DNA of 64,000 nt, taken from positions 1-64,000 of the forward strand of contig JAPOSC010000034.1 of assembly GCA_026709935.1 (NCBI GenBank), written 5' to 3'. This stretch comes from Thiotrichales bacterium (lineage in GTDB: Bacteria > Pseudomonadota > Gammaproteobacteria > HK1). The position numbers and the translations under genes are program-made. Below are positions 17,060-25,140 of the stretch, piece by piece. Positions within the stretch are counted from its first letter, which is position 1; every line of letters starts with the position of its first letter. The notes beneath the pieces were generated by a model. That model was not told the DNA's origin, made no database searches, and was given only the letters and a program-made list of their open reading frames with translations.

Positions 17060-18047
17060 CCATCACCTCCGGGGTGCGCCCGTCGAGCAGGAACTCGGCC
17101 ACCATGCGCGCCATCGCCGGCGCGAGAAGGTAGCCGTGACGGTAGAGGCCATTCACATGGATGGCGCCGTGCCGTTGCCGGATCCTCGGGAGATTGTCGG
17201 GAAAGGCCGGGCGCGCATCGACCCCGATTTCAAGCACTTCCGCTTCTCCGAACGCCGGGTGGAGCGCATAGGCGGCCGAGAGCAGTTCGAGCAGAGAGCG
17301 GGCCGTCACCCGGTCCCGCTCGGTGGCCTCGATCATGGTGGCGCCCAGCATGTAGATGCCGTCGCCGTGCGGCACCACGTACAGCGGAAACCGCGGATGC
17401 AGCAGCCGGATCGGACGCGACAGGGTCAGGTCGGGGCAGCGCAGCACCAGCATTTCCCCCTTGACGCCCCGGAGATCGGGCAGTGCATCACGGGCCGCCA
17501 GACCGCGGCAGTCGATATCCGTCACCGGGGCGGGAGCCCCTTGCGCCGCGGCGCCCTCGGCCGGGGTGCCGATGACGATTCCCTTCTCCCCGAGACGCCT
17601 GACGAGGGTGGCAAGCGCGGCGCGCGGGGCAAGATGCGCCTCTTGCGGAAAGAACAGACCGCGTCGAAACCGTCCCGCGAGGTCGGGTTCCAGCGATGCG
17701 ATGCCCGGTGCGTCGACTTCCTCGTGGTGCCGGGTTCGCCGCGCAAAGCGGCGCAGTTCCCCCGCATCGCGTGACAGTGCCAGCACGAGCGTGCCGTTGC
17801 GCTTCACCACGCCCGTTTTCTCCTCCCACCAGTCGGCGGATTCCTGGCCGAGCCGCACCACCGGCTCCTCCGCGGATTCGCCTTCACAGTGAGGTGCGAG
17901 CATGCCTCCCGCCCACCAGGAGCAGGAGTGCGGGCCCGGTCCGGCGTGAGTATCGACGATGGAGACCCGGCCGCCGCGCCCGGCGATCTCCGTCGCCACG
18001 CAAAGCCCGGCCACGCCGGCGCCGACGATTCGAGCGTCAATGGTCAT
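16992..18047 (-). CDS. thiO: Glycine oxidase ThiO (FAD-dependent)
   Basis: A 351-residue DAO-family flavoenzyme that oxidises glycine to dehydroglycine for ThiG. The dinucleotide fold is IVGAGVAGLCVATEIAGRG near the N-terminus, WWAGGMLAPHCEGE is the typical ThiO segment after it, and the C-terminal HVNGLYRHGYLLAPAMARMV binds FAD and substrate. ATG 18047 overlaps thiD by 11 bp. After the last family element the frame continues about 30 residues (LLDGRTPEVMDESV onward) across the beginning of thiS, an extension not expected in ThiO. Use of ThiO indicates the oxygen-dependent glycine route rather than the ThiH tyrosine lyase. Confidence 0.92.
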   Translation of the reverse strand: MTIDARIVGAGVAGLCVATEIAGRGGRVSIVDTHAGPGPHSCSWWAGGMLAPHCEGESAEEPVVRLGQESADWWEEKTGVVKRNGTLVLALSRDAGELRRFARRTRHHEEVDAPGIASLEPDLAGRFRRGLFFPQEAHLAPRAALATLVRRLGEKGIVIGTPAEGAAAQGAPAPVTDIDCRGLAARDALPDLRGVKGEMLVLRCPDLTLSRPIRLLHPRFPLYVVPHGDGIYMLGATMIEATERDRVTARSLLELLSAAYALHPAFGEAEVLEIGVDARPAFPDNLPRIRQRHGAIHVNGLYRHGYLLAPAMARMVAEFLLDGRTPEVMDESVLQRREGGSARDHSGGVAA

Positions 18048-18852
18048 GCCGGGTGTCCCAGTGGAAGTGGTGCACGGGACCGTGGCCGGAACCGAGATCG
18101 AGCCGGTCGGCCGCCCGGATTGCATGGTGGAGATAGGTGTGCGCCGCCTCCACAGCGGCCGGGAGAGGATGTCCGCGCGCGAGGGACGCAGCAATCGCCG
18201 AAGACAGCGTGCAACCCGTTCCGTGGGTATGACGGGTGTCGATGCGCGCGCTCGCGAACACTCGGGGCCGGGCGTCGCGCATCACGAGAACATCGTGGCA
18301 TTCGGTTCCCGCAGCGTGTCCGCCCTTCATCAGGACGGCGGACGGTCCCAGTTGGAGCAGCGCATTTCCCTGCTCCGTTCTCTCGGGGATGGAGTCGGCG
18401 GGCTCGCGTCCGAGCAACCGCGCGGCCTCCGGCAGGTTTGGCGTGAGGATGGTCGCCCGAGGCACCAGCTCGTCGGCCAGGGCGGCCACGGCGTCATCTC
18501 GCAGCAGGGAATCCCCGGACTTGGCGACCATGACCGGATCGAGGACCACCGCCCCACAGTACCCCGCAAGTCCCTTCGCGACCGCTCGAACAATGGGCGA
18601 GGAGGCGAGCATGCCGACCTTCACGGCCTTGATGTCGAAGTCGTCGAGCACGGCGGCGATCTGCGCTTCGACCACCTCCGGGCCGACTTCCTGAACCGCA
18701 GTCACGGCGACGGTATTCTGGGCGGTCACGGCGGTCAGCACGGAGGTCCCGTAGACGCCGAACGAGGCCATGGCCTTCAGATCCGCCTGGATCCCGGCTC
18801 CGCCTCCGCTGTCGGAGCCGGCGATCGTCAACGCCACGGGGAAATTCGCCAT
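18037..18852 (-). CDS. thiD: Hydroxymethylpyrimidine/phosphomethylpyrimidine kinase
   Basis: ThiD phosphorylates hydroxymethylpyrimidine twice to give the diphosphate used by ThiE. The 271-residue ribokinase-like protein shows [20 protein letters not shown] at the N-terminus, [15 protein letters not shown], the [13 protein letters not shown] segment and the C-terminal [17 protein letters not shown] anion hole with catalytic Asp/Cys loop. It is the first gene of the operon and follows a TPP riboswitch. ATG 18852 has GAAGGA seven bases upstream; the in-frame stretch back to 18900 lies inside the riboswitch expression platform. As first gene it receives the hydroxymethylpyrimidine made by TenA, which supports pyrimidine salvage. 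Confidence 0.95.
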   Translation of the reverse strand: MANFPVALTIAGSDSGGGAGIQADLKAMASFGVYGTSVLTAVTAQNTVAVTAVQEVGPEVVEAQIAAVLDDFDIKAVKVGMLASSPIVRAVAKGLAGYCGAVVLDPVMVAKSGDSLLRDDAVAALADELVPRATILTPNLPEAARLLGREPADSIPERTEQGNALLQLGPSAVLMKGGHAAGTECHDVLVMRDARPRVFASARIDTRHTHGTGCTLSSAIAASLARGHPLPAAVEAAHTYLHHAIRAADRLDLGSGHGPVHHFHWDTRHDH

Positions 18853-18856
18853 GCCA

Positions 18857-18918
18857 CATCCTTCGGTTCCGGTCGGGGAAGCGGAACCCGGGGCGGGCAA
18901 GGCCGGGGAGGGTTCCGT
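18857..18918 (-). promoter_or_regulatory. Expression platform of the TPP riboswitch
   Basis: Three complementary segments follow the aptamer on the minus strand. ACGGAACCC (18910-18918) shares its first six bases with the 3' side of aptamer helix P1. GGGTTCCG (18882-18889) can pair perfectly with it. CGGAACC (18865-18871) can pair instead with the GGTTCCG part of the same middle segment and ends directly before the ribosome site GAAGGA (18857-18864). This gives two exclusive states and, with no T-run, suggests translational control of thiD. Confidence 0.6.
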
Positions 18919-19000
18919 TTCCTACGCCGGCATGATCCGGGTCAGGTTCGACGGGTCGATTTCGCAATCTCTCAGCTCCGGATGGAGCACCCCGACGGAA
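18913..19000 (-). ncRNA. TPP riboswitch (thi-box) aptamer
   Basis: The minus strand holds all conserved aptamer blocks in order: CGGGGTGC, then GCTGAGAG, then AACCTGA, then CCGGATCATGCCGGCG and TAGGAAA. The outer helix P1 can be formed by TTCCGT (19000-18995) with ACGGAA (18918-18913). TPP riboswitches lower expression of thiamine genes when TPP is plentiful. Here it precedes thiD by about 60 bases and should govern the whole nine-gene operon down to thiX. Confidence 0.95.
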
Positions 19001-19235
19001 GAACGAACTGTATCCCCAAGAGGACGATCCGGCAACGCTCGCTCGCGTGAAGTCGGTAGTGTCTCACCTTGACTCCTGAACTTTCGGGAAGGCCCGTGCA
19101 TGCACGCCGGAGACCCCGGGGCAGCATTTGAAAGTGAGGCCCTGACTATGAAGTCGGTCACATGAAGTCGGCGAGTAATGCCGAGGATTGCGGCGGCGAT
19201 CGAGGGGACCGTCGGCGGACAACGGGCTTTCTTGC

Positions 19236-19610
19236 TCAGAACTGCCGGGCTGCGACCATGCCGAGCCAGGCGCCGGCGAGACACAGCACGACGCTCAGCA
19301 CCACGTTCATCCCCGCTCTGGCGTGTTCACCCTGCTGGATCAGCAGAAGAGTGTCCATCGAGAACGTCGAGAACGTGGTGAATGCGCCCAGAAAGCCGAC
19401 GATGAGCGCGGCGCGCCATTCGGGCGGGATGTCGAACCGTTCGAAGCACAGGACGTAGACGACCCCCATCGCCAGCGAGCCGAGGACGTTCACGACCAGA
19501 GTGCCGAACGGAAAGCCGCGACCGAGCAGGGCGTGCACGCCCTGCGCGACCCACAGGCGCATCAGCGCGCCGAGCGCGCCTCCCATCGCTACCGCGACCA
19601 TCGTTCTCAA
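19236..19610 (-). CDS. crcB: Fluoride efflux channel CrcB/FluC
   Basis: A 124-residue four-helix membrane protein of the Fluc/CrcB family, which forms a dual-topology dimer exporting F-. All hallmarks are visible: GGALGALMRLWVAQ in helix 1, GTLVVNVLGSLAMGV in helix 2, and GFLGAFTTFSTFSMDTL in helix 3 with the phenylalanine box and the central Na+ site threonines. The start could be TTG 19610 (GGAG six bases upstream) or ATG 19601; E. coli CrcB supports a start close to the first helix. Only one copy is present, as expected for the dual-topology form. I looked upstream for a fluoride riboswitch and did not see one. Confidence 0.92.
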   Translation of the reverse strand: MRTMVAVAMGGALGALMRLWVAQGVHALLGRGFPFGTLVVNVLGSLAMGVVYVLCFERFDIPPEWRAALIVGFLGAFTTFSTFSMDTLLLIQQGEHARAGMNVVLSVVLCLAGAWLGMVAARQF

Positions 19611-19804
19611 GTGCCGCTCCGGCTTATCGGGACCGCGGGGGCACGACAGGTGCGGGACCCCCGAAGCGACACGCCCATGCCCGGTCGACGGCCACGGGTT
19701 CCGCCGAGCTCCATGCGATGCGCCTTCGCCGCCAGATCACGGTTGCGCAACCGCATCCGGTGTACTGCCGCGCGTCCCCGTGCATTGGCGGGCGCCAACG
19801 GCCC

Positions 19805-21049
19805 TCAGCCCCCGCACAACCGGAGCGGGTCGTGCATGAAGAATCCCGCCCGGGGCTTGGGGTCGAACCATGTGGACTTCGGCGGCATCACCTGCCCGGC
19901 GTCGGCGACCGCGACCAGTTCGGCCATGCTCGTCGGATGGAGGGCGAATGCGGCGCGCCAGCCCTCCCGGCATGCGCGTTCCAGCGCGCCGAGCCCTTCC
20001 GTCCCGATGCCGGCACCGGAGCCGGCTATGTAGCCGAGCCGTTCGTCGTTGCGGGGGTCGGAGATGCCGATCAGCGGCCCGATCACCCGCGCCTGGAGAA
20101 TCGCGGCGTCGATCGCTTGCGCCGGCCCCGGCGGAGGCACCTCGTCGCCGGCCGGTCGAAACCGGTGCCACCGGCCATCGACGTGGACCGTGAATTCGCC
20201 GCGCGCCCGCGGTTGCGCGGCGTCGGGGTCGCCGTCCGGAAGCGGCTCCACTTCGAAGTGCTCCGCGAGGCGGGCCAGGAACGATTCCGTGGTATGCCCG
20301 CCGAGATCGCGTACAACCCGGTGATACGGCAGGATGCGAAGCTCCTCGTCGGGGAAGAGCACCACGAGCAGACGGGCGCCCGCCCCGGCGGTGGAGAACC
20401 TGGCCGTGGCGGCGCACCGATGATGTCCGTCCGTGACATAAGCACTCGGCACCGACTCGAACGCATCGACGAGCGCGCCGGTATTCGCGCCTCCGACGAC
20501 CCAGATGTCGTGTTCGACCCCGTCCTCCGTGGTGAGGGAGATTGCGGGCGAACCCTGGGTCGCCATGTCCATCAGCGCCCCGATCCGGGCATCGGTGCGA
20601 TAACCGAGAGACACGGGGATCGAGGCGGTGCGGACCTGGTCGATGTACTGGGCGAGCGCATCTTCCCGCGTGACCCGGGTGAACTCGTGGCGCTTGATGC
20701 GGCCGTCCAGGTAAGCGCCGATCGACATCTCCGCCACCACGCCGCGCTGCACGTGACCGTCGACGGCGAGCCGGTACACGAAGACGCACGGCCTTCGGGC
20801 GACGAACCGCCCGGCCTCGATGTACCTGCGCACGAACCGCGCGTTGCGCTTGAGCAGCGCGGACAGGTCGGGGGCGTCGGAGGATGTGTACTCGTCGGCC
20901 GTGCGCATCGCGTTGAGGTAGTTCTCGGGATGCCGGTCCGCGTGCTGGCGCCGCTCCTCGGGGGTCAGGGAATCGTAGAGTGGCGCCACCACGGCACCGG
21001 CCCACTCGGGCGCGACGAGATGGCCCTCGAACGGATGGATGAATGCCAC
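19805..21049 (-). CDS. DUF1015 family protein
   Basis: A 414-residue cytoplasmic protein matching DUF1015, a conserved family of unknown biochemical function that often neighbours serine biosynthesis genes. Visible family features are VVAPLYDSLTPEERRQ near the N-terminus, then HPENYLNAMR, the RHEFTRVTREDALAQYIDQV block, and the invariant YVTDGHHRCAAT with histidines and arginine that suggest a catalytic or nucleotide-binding site. It starts 21 bp after serC, and with the serA-like gene it forms a serine-linked cluster. A kinase-like or regulatory role in serine metabolism has been proposed for relatives, which I treat as inference. Confidence 0.85.
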   Translation of the reverse strand: MAFIHPFEGHLVAPEWAGAVVAPLYDSLTPEERRQHADRHPENYLNAMRTADEYTSSDAPDLSALLKRNARFVRRYIEAGRFVARRPCVFVYRLAVDGHVQRGVVAEMSIGAYLDGRIKRHEFTRVTREDALAQYIDQVRTASIPVSLGYRTDARIGALMDMATQGSPAISLTTEDGVEHDIWVVGGANTGALVDAFESVPSAYVTDGHHRCAATARFSTAGAGARLLVVLFPDEELRILPYHRVVRDLGGHTTESFLARLAEHFEVEPLPDGDPDAAQPRARGEFTVHVDGRWHRFRPAGDEVPPPGPAQAIDAAILQARVIGPLIGISDPRNDERLGYIAGSGAGIGTEGLGALERACREGWRAAFALHPTSMAELVAVADAGQVMPPKSTWFDPKPRAGFFMHDPLRLCGG

Positions 21050-21070
21050 TGACGTTGCGCGCCGGCCGGA

Positions 21071-22156
21071 TCAACTGTGCTCGGCGCGGAACCGCTGCAT
21101 GAAGTCGGCGAGCGCCTCGACGCTTGCGCGGGGCATCGCGTTGTAGATGCTCGCCCGGCAGCCACCCACGCTGCGATGGCCCTTGAGGTTGAGCAGATCA
21201 GCGGACCTGGCATCCGCGAGGAACCGGGCTTCCAGCCCCTCGTTCGGCAGCCGGAACACCGCGTTCATGTGCGAGCGCGAGGCAGGGTGCACGGGACAGG
21301 CGTAGAAACCGCCGCTTTCGTCAATCCGTCGGTAGAGGATTGCCGCCTTCTCCGCCGCCTCACGCTCGATGACGTCGAGGCCGCCCTTCGCCTTCATCCA
21401 CTTCAGCACCTTGCCGACCATCGCGATGGTGAACATCGGCGGGGTGTTGAACAGCGACTCCTTGTCGAGATGAACGTCGTAGCGCAGGTAGCGGGCGAGG
21501 GATTCGCTGGCGGGTGTTGCGACGGACTTCCGGATGAAAACCATGGCCATGCCGGCGGGACCGAGGTTCTTCTGAACGCCGCCGTAGACGAGGTCGAACC
21601 GATCCCAGGGGATGGTCCGCGCCATCAGCTCCGACGACATGTCCGCGACGAGCGGCACGTCCACCGCCGGGAACTTCGGGAACCGAATCCCCCCGATGGT
21701 CTCGTTGGAGGTGATGTGGAGATAGCGGGTCCCGTCCTTCACCTCGATCTCGGAATCCTCGGGGGTGCGGGTGTATCCGTCGGCGGCGCCGTCCCAGGCG
21801 GTGTAGATCTCGCCGTAGTGTCGGGCGTCTGCGATGGCGCCCTTCGCCCATGTGCCCGTGTTCACGTAGCCCGCGCGTCGGCCCGGCGGCAGGAGGTTCA
21901 TCGCCACCATGGCGAATTGCAGAATCGCGCCGCCCTGGATGAACAGCACGTCGAAGTCCTCCGGCGCTCGGAACACCTCCAGCGCCAGGCGCCTCGCCTC
22001 CTGATGGACCGCGTCGTACTCCTCCGCACGGTGACTCATTTCGATGAGCGACAGGCCCGCGCCGTGGTAGTCGATGAATTCGTCGCGCATCTCTTCGAGC
22101 ACGCTGACGGGAAGGGTGCAGGGGCCGGCGCAGAAATTGTGCTTTCGGTTCGACAT
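21071..22156 (-). CDS. serC: Phosphoserine aminotransferase
   Basis: SerC transfers an amino group from glutamate to 3-phosphohydroxypyruvate, giving phosphoserine; it also acts in pyridoxal phosphate synthesis. The 361-residue fold-type I protein shows the family opening KHNFCAGPCTLPVSVLEEM, the EMSHRAEEYDAVHQEA helix, and the PLP lysine in YGGVQKNLGPAGMA. Length and motifs are standard. It lies 87 bp after the serA-like gene and 21 bp before DUF1015, all on the minus strand, forming a serine synthesis unit. The upstream spacer contains short GGGATGG-type repeats. Confidence 0.94.
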   Translation of the reverse strand: MSNRKHNFCAGPCTLPVSVLEEMRDEFIDYHGAGLSLIEMSHRAEEYDAVHQEARRLALEVFRAPEDFDVLFIQGGAILQFAMVAMNLLPPGRRAGYVNTGTWAKGAIADARHYGEIYTAWDGAADGYTRTPEDSEIEVKDGTRYLHITSNETIGGIRFPKFPAVDVPLVADMSSELMARTIPWDRFDLVYGGVQKNLGPAGMAMVFIRKSVATPASESLARYLRYDVHLDKESLFNTPPMFTIAMVGKVLKWMKAKGGLDVIEREAAEKAAILYRRIDESGGFYACPVHPASRSHMNAVFRLPNEGLEARFLADARSADLLNLKGHRSVGGCRASIYNAMPRASVEALADFMQRFRAEHS

Positions 22157-22164
22157 CGATTTCG

Positions 22165-22220
22165 TTCCAGTCTGGGATGGCTCGGGGTGACCCGGGATGG
22201 CTTGGGATGGCCCAGGATGG
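22165..22220. repeat. Short GGGATGG-type tandem repeats between serA-like gene and serC
   Basis: About four to five imperfect units resembling GGGATGGCTT / GGGATGGCCC in the spacer upstream of serC on its leader side. They belong to the same style of short imperfect repeat found at the other repeat sites in this window. Confidence 0.6.
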
Positions 22221-22243
22221 TGTGAGGCGGAGGGTCCGATGCT

Positions 22244-23221
22244 TCAGACCGCTTCGGGCGCAGGGTTCACGCAGTTGATGACCTGGCCATCGACGAAGGC
22301 GGCGATGATCCTCACCACGCCGTCCGCCACCGCACTCTGCGCCTGCTCGGTGGACGCGCCGATGTGGTGCGTCCCGTACACGTTCGGGTGCCGGGCGAGC
22401 GGGGAGTCGAACCGGGCTTCGCCGCTCGCCGGTTCGCCGTCGTACACATCGACGACCGCCCGGAGATCCCCCGTATCCAGCGCCTCGATCAGCGCCGCCT
22501 CGTCGACGACATCGGCGCGCGACGTGTTGACCAGCACCGCGCCGGGGGACATGCGCGCGAGGATGCCGCGATCGACGAGTCCCCGGGTCTGCGCGCCGCC
22601 CGGGACGTGCAGGGTGAGGTAGTCACTCTGCCCGGCAAGCTCGTCGAGCGAAGATACTTCCGTGGCCCCGACGGCGGCGAGACGCGCCCGCGCGGTGCCT
22701 CCGCGTCGCGGGCTCGCAAGCACCAGGATGCGCATTCCGAACGCCGCCGCGCGTTCCGCCACCGCCAGCCCGATGGCCCCGGCGCCCACGATGCCGAGCG
22801 AACATCCGAACAGACCGCGGGCCTTCGAATAGCGCTTCTTGTTCCACGCTCCGGCGCGGAGATCCGCGACGTTGTCGGGAATCCGGCGGTCCGCCGCAAG
22901 GATCAGCCCCAGTGTCAGCTCGGCCACGGCGAGCGCGTTCGCCCCCGGCACGTTGCAGACATCGATTCCGAGCGCCCGCGCCCGCGCGGTGTCAATCGTG
23001 TTGATGCCCGCGCCGGCCCGCACCACGAGCTTCAGCGAATCCGCGGCCTCCAGCGCCGCCGCTTCGACCCGGGTGCTGCGCACCACGAGCGCCTCGAATC
23101 CGGGGAGCGCCCCGGGGAGATCGTCGCCGGTGAGAGTCGGTGCGAACTCGCACCGGTGGCCTTCGCCGCGGAGCCGTTCGAGCTGCGACGGCGGAAATGC
23201 GTCTGCAATCAGAATGTTCAC
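22244..23221 (-). CDS. serA: D-3-phosphoglycerate dehydrogenase-like 2-hydroxyacid dehydrogenase
   Basis: A 325-residue NAD-dependent D-2-hydroxyacid dehydrogenase. The Rossmann motif is LGIVGAGAIGLAVAERA, the substrate arginine lies in LKLVVRAGAGINTID, the catalytic Glu/Asp pair region is VVDVYDGEP, and the catalytic histidine is in YGTHHIGASTEQAQ, the short GTHHIGAST motif being typical of phosphoglycerate dehydrogenases. It starts with GTG one base after the acyl-CoA dehydrogenase stop and precedes serC, supporting the serine role (oxidation of 3-phosphoglycerate). It lacks the C-terminal ACT regulatory domain of the E. coli enzyme, so it is probably not inhibited by serine in the same way. 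Confidence 0.82.
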   Translation of the reverse strand: MNILIADAFPPSQLERLRGEGHRCEFAPTLTGDDLPGALPGFEALVVRSTRVEAAALEAADSLKLVVRAGAGINTIDTARARALGIDVCNVPGANALAVAELTLGLILAADRRIPDNVADLRAGAWNKKRYSKARGLFGCSLGIVGAGAIGLAVAERAAAFGMRILVLASPRRGGTARARLAAVGATEVSSLDELAGQSDYLTLHVPGGAQTRGLVDRGILARMSPGAVLVNTSRADVVDEAALIEALDTGDLRAVVDVYDGEPASGEARFDSPLARHPNVYGTHHIGASTEQAQSAVADGVVRIIAAFVDGQVINCVNPAPEAV

Positions 23222-23222
23222 G

Positions 23223-25010
23223 TCAGAACGCCTCGGCCTCCAGTGCCATCACCGAATCCGCGCCCGCGCTGAGCGTCGCGAGCAGTGAGGCGGTATTCGG
23301 GAGGAGGCGCCGGACGAAGAACCGCGCGGTCGCGAGCTTGGCGCGGTAGAACCCGGTGTTGTCGCCCTCCTGGTTGGCGAGGGCGATCTCCGCGCTCTCG
23401 GCCCACATCCGCCCGAACGCGACGAGCCCGAGGAGCCGGAGATAGTCGTACGATGCGGCGCCGACTTCGTCCGGGTTCTCGGCCGCCGCCTCGCTCAGCC
23501 ACTGCGTGGCCTGCGTCAGCCGTGCGAGCGCCGCCCCGAGGGGTTCGACGAACTCTTCGAGCTCGGGCTTGCCCCGGCGCGCGGCGACGAACGTCGATAC
23601 CCCTTCGATGTACGACCGGATGGCCCGCCCGCCGTGCATCGGCAGCTTTCGCCCGGCGAGGTCGAGCGCGTGGATGCCGTTGGTGCCTTCGTAGATCTGG
23701 GCGATCCGGACATCGCGCACGAGCTGCTCCATGCCCCACTCCGAGATGTATCCGTGGCCTCCGAACACCTGCTGGCACAGGTGGCAGCTCTCGAAGCCGC
23801 AGTCGGTCAGGAACGCCTTGATGACCGGGGTGAACAGGGCGACGGCGTCGTCCGCCTGCTCGCGCACCGCCGGGTCCGGATGATGGGTGGAGCGGTCGAC
23901 CTGAAGGGAGACCCACCCGAGCAGCGCGCGCGCGGCTTCGTTGTAGGCACGGGTGGTGAGCAGCATGCGCCGCACGTCCGGGTGGACGATGATCGGGTCG
24001 GCGGGCAGATCCGGCGCCGCCGACCCCTTGAGGCTGCGGCCCTGCAGCCGCTCCCGGGCGTAGGCGGCGGCGTTCTGGTACGCGACCTCGGCGAGCGACA
24101 GCCCCTGCTGGCCGACCATGAGGCGTTCGTAGTTCATCATCGAGAACATGGCGCGCATCCCGCGATGCGGCTCGCCGACGAGATAGCCGATGGCGCCCTC
24201 GTAGTTCATCACGCAGGTACTAGCACCCTTGATGCCCATCTTGTGCTCGATGGAGCCGCAGTGAACGGTGTTGCGTTCGCCCCGCGAGCCGTCCTCCCCG
24301 ATCAGGAACTTGGGCACGAGGAACATGCTGATGCCCTTCACGCCCGGAGGGGCGTCCGGAAGACGGGCGAGGACGAAGTGGACGATGTTCTCGCTCAGAT
24401 CGTGCTCGCCGCCGGTGATGAAGATCTTGGTGCCGGTCACCCGGTAGCGCCCGTCGTCGGTCGGCTCGGCGCGGGTGCGCAGCAACCCGAGATCGGTGCC
24501 GCAGTGCGACTCCGTGAGGCACATGACGCCGGACCAGGTGCCATCGACGAGCTTCGGCAGGTAGCGCTGGCGCAGGTCGTCGCTGCCGTGCTTGTCGAGC
24601 GCGATGCAGGCGCCGTGGGTCAGCCCGGTGTAAAGGGCGAGCGCCATGTTCGACGATTGCAGCATCTCTTCGACGAACACGCCGAGGGTATGGGGCAGCC
24701 CTTGGCCGCCGAATTCCGGGTTGCAGGTCAGCCCGCCCCAGCCGCCACCGACATAGGCGCGGTAGGCGTCCCGGAACCCCGTCGGGGTACGCACCGCGCC
24801 GTCCTCGAAGGTGCAGCCTTCCTGGTCGCCGACCCGGCTGAGCGGAGACATCACGTTCTCGCAGAGCTTCGCGGCTTCTTCGAGCACCGGGTCGATCAGG
24901 TCCCGGGTCGTCTCCTCGTATCCGGGCAGCGCCGCGAACTCCCGCTCGGCGCCGAGAAGCTCGTGCAGCACGAACTGCATGTCCCGCAGCGGTGCCTGGT
25001 AAGTGGGCAT
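23223..25010 (-). CDS. Acyl-CoA dehydrogenase, DmdC/long-form type
   Basis: A 595-residue flavoenzyme of the long acyl-CoA dehydrogenase group that includes the 3-methylmercaptopropionyl-CoA dehydrogenase DmdC. It has the N-terminal extension typical of this group (MPTYQAPLRDMQFVLHELLG), the FAD/substrate signature CLTESHCGTDLGLLRTRAEP, the catalytic glutamate in QIYEGTNGIHALDLAGRK, and a C-terminal acyl-CoA dehydrogenase C2 extension of about 120 residues. Electrons would pass to the ETF encoded just upstream on the other strand and then to the ETF-QO encoded next to it. The acyl chain is not determinable; DmdC function would need the dmd partners, which are not in the window. Confidence 0.85.
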   Translation of the reverse strand: MPTYQAPLRDMQFVLHELLGAEREFAALPGYEETTRDLIDPVLEEAAKLCENVMSPLSRVGDQEGCTFEDGAVRTPTGFRDAYRAYVGGGWGGLTCNPEFGGQGLPHTLGVFVEEMLQSSNMALALYTGLTHGACIALDKHGSDDLRQRYLPKLVDGTWSGVMCLTESHCGTDLGLLRTRAEPTDDGRYRVTGTKIFITGGEHDLSENIVHFVLARLPDAPPGVKGISMFLVPKFLIGEDGSRGERNTVHCGSIEHKMGIKGASTCVMNYEGAIGYLVGEPHRGMRAMFSMMNYERLMVGQQGLSLAEVAYQNAAAYARERLQGRSLKGSAAPDLPADPIIVHPDVRRMLLTTRAYNEAARALLGWVSLQVDRSTHHPDPAVREQADDAVALFTPVIKAFLTDCGFESCHLCQQVFGGHGYISEWGMEQLVRDVRIAQIYEGTNGIHALDLAGRKLPMHGGRAIRSYIEGVSTFVAARRGKPELEEFVEPLGAALARLTQATQWLSEAAAENPDEVGAASYDYLRLLGLVAFGRMWAESAEIALANQEGDNTGFYRAKLATARFFVRRLLPNTASLLATLSAGADSVMALEAEAF

Positions 25011-25140
25011 GGGTCTCGATCTCCGATTGTGATGCGAAGGGGTCGGATTGCCGCTCCCGCACTTCCTCTCGGGGGGCGCACTCGTGTTCGGTCAAGGCCG
25101 CATGGACTCCCCGCCGGGCACGGATGCCGAGGGGCGCAGG

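Noticed and set aside
19611-19804. Fluoride riboswitch upstream of crcB
   Set aside because: The conserved blocks of the fluoride aptamer are not visible in this spacer.
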